From the NCBI GenBank assembly GCA_946886245.1, contig CAMPIF010000364.1, positions 1 to 5,076 of the forward strand: a stretch of DNA of 5,076 bases, given 5' to 3'. The translations under genes were made by a program, and so were the position numbers. The stretch comes from Ectopseudomonas composti. GTDB lineage: Bacteria > Pseudomonadota > Gammaproteobacteria > Pseudomonadales > Pseudomonadaceae. Every line of letters begins with the position of its first letter. Positions within the stretch are counted from its first letter, which is position 1. Below the pieces are notes generated by a model that saw nothing but the letters and a program-made list of their open reading frames with translations, was not told where the DNA came from and searched no databases. Shown one piece after another: positions 1 to 5,076 of the stretch.

Positions 1-76
1 GAGCGGAGATCCCGGGCAGGGCCGAGGGCATGTAGAGGAGGTCGCCCTCGTCCATGGCCGGCAGGAACACGCCCGG
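1..76 (-). other. Fragment resembling a CusA-type heavy-metal RND efflux pump, fused in frame to bglX
   Basis: The last 25 or so codons of the minus-strand frame read GVFLPAMDEGDLLYMP followed by SALPGISA. This closely matches the segment of CusA-type (monovalent-metal) HME-RND inner-membrane pumps that follows a transmembrane helix and begins the second periplasmic portion; E. coli CusA has EGDLLYMPSTLPGISA there, from memory. GH3 enzymes have nothing like it. The preceding helix and everything N-terminal are absent; bases 77-160 separate this fragment from the last recognisable BglX residue. The identification rests on a short but very characteristic motif. It may be a chimeric contig end rather than a genomic fusion. 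Confidence 0.6.
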
Positions 77-1423
77 CGCATGCAGCCCCCCGTCGCGCGG
101 TTCGGCGCCCGGGACTATTTGCGGGTGGAGATCAACCTCCACTTGACGCCGGAGGTGTTGGCCGAGCATGTCCACCGGCGAATCGGCCAGCGGGCCGATC
201 AGCGCGACGGTGGTCTGCTTGCTCAGCGGCAGGGTGTTGTCATGGTTTTCCAGCAACACCAGGGAGTCGCGTGCCATGACCCGTGCATCGGCGCGGTGCA
301 GGCGGCTTTCGGCATTGACGTCGGCGGGGTCGTCCTCGGCGCGGCCGATGCGGCGGAACGGATCGTGGAACAGGCCAAGGTCGTACTTGGTGTTCAGCAC
401 ATGGGTGACGGCTTCATCCAGCACGCTCTGCGCTACCGCGCCGCTGCGCAGCAAAGCCGGCAGCTCCTGATCGTAGAGCGTGTCGGCCATGCTCATGCCG
501 ACGCCCGCCGTGACCGCCAGTTTTGCAGCCTCGCGACCATCGGCCGCCACACCATGGCGCAGCAGTTCGGTGATGGCGCCGTGGTCGCTCAGCGCCACGC
601 CCTTGAAGCCCCAGTCGCGACGCAGCAGATCACGCAGCAGCCAGGTGTTGGCCGAAGCCGGCACGCCATTGATCGCGTTCAGCGCCACCATCACCCCGCC
701 GGCGCCGGCATCGATGGCCGCGCGATAAGGCGGCAGATAGTCCTGGTACATGCGCATCGGGCTCATGTCGACCACGTTGTAGTCGCGCCCTCCCTCCACG
801 GCGCCGTACAGGGCAAAGTGCTTGACGCTGGCCATGATGCGCTGCGGGTCGCTGGGATGCTCGCCCTGATAGCCACGCACCATGGCTGCGGCGATGCGCG
901 AAACCAGATACGGGTCTTCGCCGAAACCTTCGGAAGTGCGGCCCCAACGCGGGTCGCGGGAAATGTCCACGGTCGGCGCGAAGGTCATGTCCAGGCCGTC
1001 GGCGCTGGCCTCGAAGGCCGCGATCCGCGCACTGTTCTCGATGGCCGCAATGTCCCAGCTCGAAGCCAGTCCCAGCCCAATCGGGAACGTCGTGCGATGG
1101 CCGTGGATCACGTCATAGCCGAAGAACACCGGGATACCCAGACGGCTGCGCAGCGCCGCCTCCTGCATCGGGCGGTTCTCCGGACGCACCACCGAGTTGA
1201 AGGTGGCGCCGATACGCCCTGCGGCCATCTCCTCACGGATGCGCTCACGCGGCATGTCGCCGCCAATGCTGATCAGGCGCAGCTGGCCAACCTTTTCCTC
1301 GAGGGTCATGCGACCTACCAGATCGGCGATGAAGGCCGATTTGTCATCGATCGAAGGCGCGGCAGCCAGCAGGTTGGGGACGATCAGGGCAGAGGCGAGC
1401 GCGAAGTGGTGCAGGTATTTCAT
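1..1423 (-). CDS. bglX: Periplasmic beta-glucosidase BglX, glycoside hydrolase family 3 (3' part missing; abnormal tail)
   Basis: GH3 exo-beta-glucosidases release terminal beta-linked glucose from oligosaccharides, here probably in the periplasm. The first ~22 residues form a signal peptide: MKYLHH, a hydrophobic core, then LLAAA. The BglX signature follows: MTLEEKVGQL, GYDVIHG, DPRWGRTSEGFGEDP, SVKHF (Lys201-His202) and DMSP. The catalytic nucleophile is Asp280 in ALSDHGAITELLRHG. NAESRLHR and LIGPLADSPVDMLG (ending at residue 421) open the second domain. Family members are about 760 residues; 474 codons lie in the window. From about base 160 leftward the frame stays open but no longer resembles BglX, which should continue with a GSWSAAG-like stretch and then the rest of the second GH3 domain and an FnIII-like domain. 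No Shine-Dalgarno is clear. ATG at 1423 fits the signal peptide best; an in-frame ATG at 1435 would add four residues. If the tail is real, the enzyme is truncated and probably inactive. Confidence 0.9.
   Translation of the reverse strand, partial: MKYLHHFALASALIVPNLLAAAPSIDDKSAFIADLVGRMTLEEKVGQLRLISIGGDMPRERIREEMAAGRIGATFNSVVRPENRPMQEAALRSRLGIPVFFGYDVIHGHRTTFPIGLGLASSWDIAAIENSARIAAFEASADGLDMTFAPTVDISRDPRWGRTSEGFGEDPYLVSRIAAAMVRGYQGEHPSDPQRIMASVKHFALYGAVEGGRDYNVVDMSPMRMYQDYLPPYRAAIDAGAGGVMVALNAINGVPASANTWLLRDLLRRDWGFKGVALSDHGAITELLRHGVAADGREAAKLAVTAGVGMSMADTLYDQELPALLRSGAVAQSVLDEAVTHVLNTKYDLGLFHDPFRRIGRAEDDPADVNAESRLHRADARVMARDSLVLLENHDNTLPLSKQTTVALIGPLADSPVDMLGQHLRRQVEVDLHPQIVPGAEPRDGGLHAPGVFLPAMDEGDLLYMPSALPGISA
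77..160 (-). other. Unassigned 84-base linker between BglX-like and RND-like coding
   Basis: This stretch keeps the minus-strand bglX frame open (QHLRRQVEVDLHPQIV and onward) but matches neither BglX nor the hydrophobic transmembrane helix expected before the RND motif. Its codons differ from those of bglX: it has an ATA isoleucine, two GGG glycines in a row and several CAA and CGG codons. The other two minus-strand frames contain stops. It looks like filler at a junction, or a third source of sequence. Confidence 0.4.
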
Positions 1424-1431
1424 CGAGAGCG

Positions 1432-1444
1432 GCATCCGGGATGC
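1432..1444. repeat. Short perfect inverted repeat just upstream of bglX
   Basis: GCATC-CGG-GATGC is a perfect 5-base dyad with a 3-base loop. It lies 9 bases upstream of the preferred bglX start and covers the alternative ATG at 1435-1433. In a bglX transcript it would form a small hairpin in the leader, where no clear Shine-Dalgarno is visible. It is short enough to be chance in GC-rich DNA. Confidence 0.3.
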
Positions 1445-1490
1445 GAATCATTGTTTGAATGGCCGCCACGATACTCCGAGTCCTCGTGCC

Positions 1491-1507
1491 GCGCCGCCGG
1501 TCGGCGC
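1491..1507. repeat. GC-rich inverted repeat bordered by an A7 run
   Basis: GCGCCG (1491-1496) and CGGCGC (1502-1507) form a perfect 6-base stem with a 5-base loop. AAAAAAA follows on the plus strand. The polarity is wrong for an intrinsic terminator on either strand, because the T run precedes the hairpin when read on the minus strand. It could be an operator or a leader structure; the function is unknown. Confidence 0.3.
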
Positions 1508-1630
1508 AAAAAAACTCAAGCACCATTCACAGGCGTTCCAGCTATTACGACCCCAGACTTTCACAAACTTGCGCATTTTTTTCGTCGACACTGGTTTTGC
1601 ATGTCGGCAGGCGTAGCATGGCCGCATTCG

Positions 1631-1643
1631 GGAGGAAATGATG
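1631..1643 (+). promoter_or_regulatory. Ribosome binding site and tandem ATG of the AraC-family gene
   Basis: GGAGG at 1631-1635 is a strong Shine-Dalgarno. Two adjacent in-frame ATGs follow, at 1638 and 1641. The spacing is 2 bases to the first and 5 to the second, so the second ATG is more likely to be the start used. Confidence 0.75.
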
Positions 1644-2513
1644 GCGCAATTCGAACACCTGCAGGTATTCCAGAGCATGAGCCGCTCGCCCAACGCCAGG
1701 CTGCACGCCATGGCCGAACTGGGCAACGGCATGGGCGTGGCACGCTGGAGCAACGCCCATGATGCGCGTGACTACCTGGCCCCCAGCCATCACACGCTGT
1801 CGTGCTACCTCAGTGGCGGCACTGGCACCTTTCGCCGCGAGCAGCCCGGCAACAAGGGCGCCCCAGACAAACTGTGCATCCTGCCGGCCGAGCATCAGTC
1901 GGCCTGGATCATCAACGGCGAGATTCAGCTTGCCCATCTTTATATAGAGCAGGAGCAGTTCGCCCTCGGCGCGGTCGCCCTGCTCGATCGCGAACCGCGC
2001 AGCCTGCAACTGGAAGAAGCGACCTTTCTCGAGGACGCCGAACAATCCGCACGCTTTCGCCAGCTGTGCACCCTCGACTGGCAGGAGCCGGGCGAACGCC
2101 TGCTGGCCAGCAGCCTGGCGCACCAGTTGCTCGACCATGCGCTGCTCAATCAGGTCGGCCTGCGCCAGGGCCTGCGCTTCAAGGGTGGCCTGGCACCGCT
2201 GCAACGCAGGCGTGTGCGCGAGTTCATCGAGCAGCATCTGGAGACGCCACTGCCGCTGAGCCAGCTGGCGGCGCTTTGTGCCCTCTCGGAATACCACTTC
2301 GCGCGCATGTTCCAGAGCAGCTTCGGCCTGTCGCCTCATCGCTACGTGCTGGCCCGGCGCCTGGCGCGTGCCTGCCAGATGCTGCGTCAGCCAGGTCCCG
2401 CTCTGAGCGAGGTGGCGTTGGCCTGCGGCTTCGCCAGCGCCAGCCATTTCAGCAACCGTTTTCGCCAGGCACTGGGCGCCACACCGGGGCAGTACCGCGC
2501 GGCATTCCAGTAA
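1641..2513 (+). CDS. AraC-family transcriptional regulator
   Basis: A complete gene of 290 residues (291 if the ATG at 1638 is used), the usual length for two-domain AraC/XylS regulators in the cytoplasm. Numbering from the first ATG, residues ~1-170 form a ligand-sensing or dimerisation domain with SHHTLSCYLSGGTGTFRR and CILPAEHQSAW, a cupin-like pattern seen in AraC N-termini. The C-terminal DNA-binding domain has two helix-turn-helix units. The first is around residues 205-230 (LSQLAALCALSEYHFARMF). The second is around 255-287, with LACGFASASHFSNRFRQ and the family-end signature GATPGQYRAA. The RXFRXXXGXXP pattern confirms the family. The effector cannot be read from sequence. It is transcribed divergently from bglX, so regulation of bglX or of itself is plausible but only inferred. 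Confidence 0.93.
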   Translation: MAQFEHLQVFQSMSRSPNARLHAMAELGNGMGVARWSNAHDARDYLAPSHHTLSCYLSGGTGTFRREQPGNKGAPDKLCILPAEHQSAWIINGEIQLAHLYIEQEQFALGAVALLDREPRSLQLEEATFLEDAEQSARFRQLCTLDWQEPGERLLASSLAHQLLDHALLNQVGLRQGLRFKGGLAPLQRRRVREFIEQHLETPLPLSQLAALCALSEYHFARMFQSSFGLSPHRYVLARRLARACQMLRQPGPALSEVALACGFASASHFSNRFRQALGATPGQYRAAFQ

Positions 2514-2658
2514 CTGCGCTGACGAGTTCCACCCGCCCTACCGTCGGCAATCTGCTGGCAACGCCTGCTAATCCCTGCGCGGCTATGCGAAAATCTGCGG
2601 CTTTGCATTGCCACGGCCCAGTCATGCGCCCATCACTGTTCCCCATGGGGCTTCGTTG
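2514..2658 (+). promoter_or_regulatory. Intergenic region before the SNF2-like gene
   Basis: These 145 bases separate the AraC-family stop from the preferred start of the SNF2-like gene. I found no clear terminator (no stem-loop followed by a T run) and no convincing -35/-10 pair. The gap is long enough for a separate promoter, but co-transcription with the AraC-family gene cannot be excluded. Confidence 0.35.
2641..2650 (+). promoter_or_regulatory. Palindrome CCCCATGGGG containing the likely ribosome binding site
   Basis: A perfect 10-base palindrome ends 8 bases before the ATG at 2659. Its GGGG half is the only Shine-Dalgarno-like sequence at a suitable distance, which supports ATG 2659 as start. 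The same frame is also open upstream to a TTG at 2608, which has no ribosome binding site. Confidence 0.4.
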
Positions 2659-3344
2659 ATGCCTCTGGATATCCATCAGTTACGCCAGGAAGACTGGCGT
2701 TCCGAGTTCGGCGCGGGCGACCTGCGCCGTGGCATTGCCTACGCCGAAGAAAAGCGCAGCAAACTGCTCAGCCTCAAGGACCATAGCCTGCTCGCCAATT
2801 GCCGGGGCTCAGGTGGGCAGACCTATCAGCAGCGCATCACCCTGCACCCCTACGGGCGCAAGTGGAGCGTGACCGGCCACTGCAATTGCCCGGTCGGTTT
2901 CAACTGCAAGCACGTGGTCGCCGCCTTGCTCACCCTGGAAGACCAGCAACGTGCCGGCAGCGATCTCTCGGACATCATCGTGCTGAACAAGGAGCTGGCG
3001 GAAACGCGCCTCGAAGGCGTCATCCCCACCGCCATCCTCAGCCTTGGCAGCCAGGTGCGCGTGCACTTCGACGCACGCAAGGGACGCATGCATGAACAGA
3101 CCCAGCACCGTGCGGCGCTGGCCTTCGACTACGCCGGACACAGGGTTTTCGGCAAGCCGGCCAAGGATCTGGTCAAACGCCTGGACGAGCAAACCAACCT
3201 GCGCCTGATCCGCGACGGCGGCGCCGAAGCCAGCCTGCGCAGACGCCTGGAAAGCTTCGGTCTGCAGGTCGCCCTGCGCCAGAGCGAAGCGCTGCCCGCC
3301 GAAGCTGGCGAGCCGTTCGAGCTGGAGCGCGAGCGCGACTGGAT

Positions 3345-5076
<1,732 letters not shown>

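Larger units (their letters stand above)
1424..1637. promoter_or_regulatory. Divergent intergenic region between bglX and the AraC-family gene
   Basis: These 214 bases must carry the 5' signals of both divergent genes. The region is more AT-rich than its surroundings, with an A7 run at 1508-1514 and a T7 run at 1576-1582, as is common around promoters. I could not assign a convincing sigma-70 -35/-10 pair on either strand. On the plus strand the best pieces are TCGACA at 1585-1590 and TAGCAT at 1613-1618, but their 22-base spacing is too long. Any binding site for the adjacent regulator would most likely lie here; no direct repeat typical of AraC operators was evident. Confidence 0.45.

Noticed and set aside
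1491..1514. GC-rich hairpin next to a run of seven A: possible intrinsic terminator
   Set aside because: A terminator needs the T run after the hairpin. On the plus strand it is A, and on the minus strand the T run comes before the hairpin. It also lies upstream of both genes, not downstream.
80..1762. A 560-codon open frame on the plus strand, antisense to bglX and running into the AraC-family gene
   Set aside because: It is codon-for-codon complementary to the bglX frame, so GC-rich third positions keep it open. Its translation is low-complexity (rich in His, Arg, Gln, Ala) with no domain, and the minus strand encodes an unmistakable GH3 enzyme.
1545..2447. A 300-codon minus-strand frame opposite the AraC-family gene
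   Set aside because: The plus strand has a strong ribosome binding site and a full AraC DNA-binding domain; the antisense frame is compositionally biased and shows no family features.
2608..2658. TTG at 2608 as an upstream start for the SWIM/SNF2 protein
   Set aside because: It has no ribosome binding site, and the extra 17 residues (Pro/His-rich) do not look like part of the protein. ATG 2659 has GGGG 8 bases upstream.

Overview
The window is GC-rich DNA with dense coding and a strong preference for G/C in third codon positions. The proteins read like those of Pseudomonas (gammaproteobacteria), probably a P. mendocina/stutzeri-like lineage. That placement rests on protein and codon style, not on a marker gene.

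Layout. On the minus strand, running off the left edge, is the N-terminal part of a periplasmic GH3 beta-glucosidase (bglX). A 214-base divergent intergenic region separates it from a complete AraC-family transcriptional regulator on the plus strand. After a 145-base gap comes a SWIM zinc-finger/SNF2 helicase-like ATPase on the plus strand, which runs off the right edge. No tRNA, rRNA, insertion sequence, CRISPR array or confident rho-independent terminator was seen.

Two anomalies stand out. (1) The bglX reading frame matches the family well up to about residue 421. It then loses all BglX character at about base 160 and ends, in the same frame, in a short stretch that looks like a CusA-type heavy-metal RND efflux pump (EGDLLYMPSALPGIS). 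This is either a real rearrangement that truncates bglX or a chimeric contig end. (2) The SNF2 gene is split by a single frameshift at about 3343-3346. The SWIM half is in one frame and the ATPase motor in another, and one missing T in a short T run would explain it.

The AraC-family gene is divergent from bglX, so it could regulate bglX, but the sequence gives no direct proof. The SNF2-like gene shows no clear functional link to the other two. I see no convincing novel system. The left-end junction and the frameshift are the points that deserve checking.
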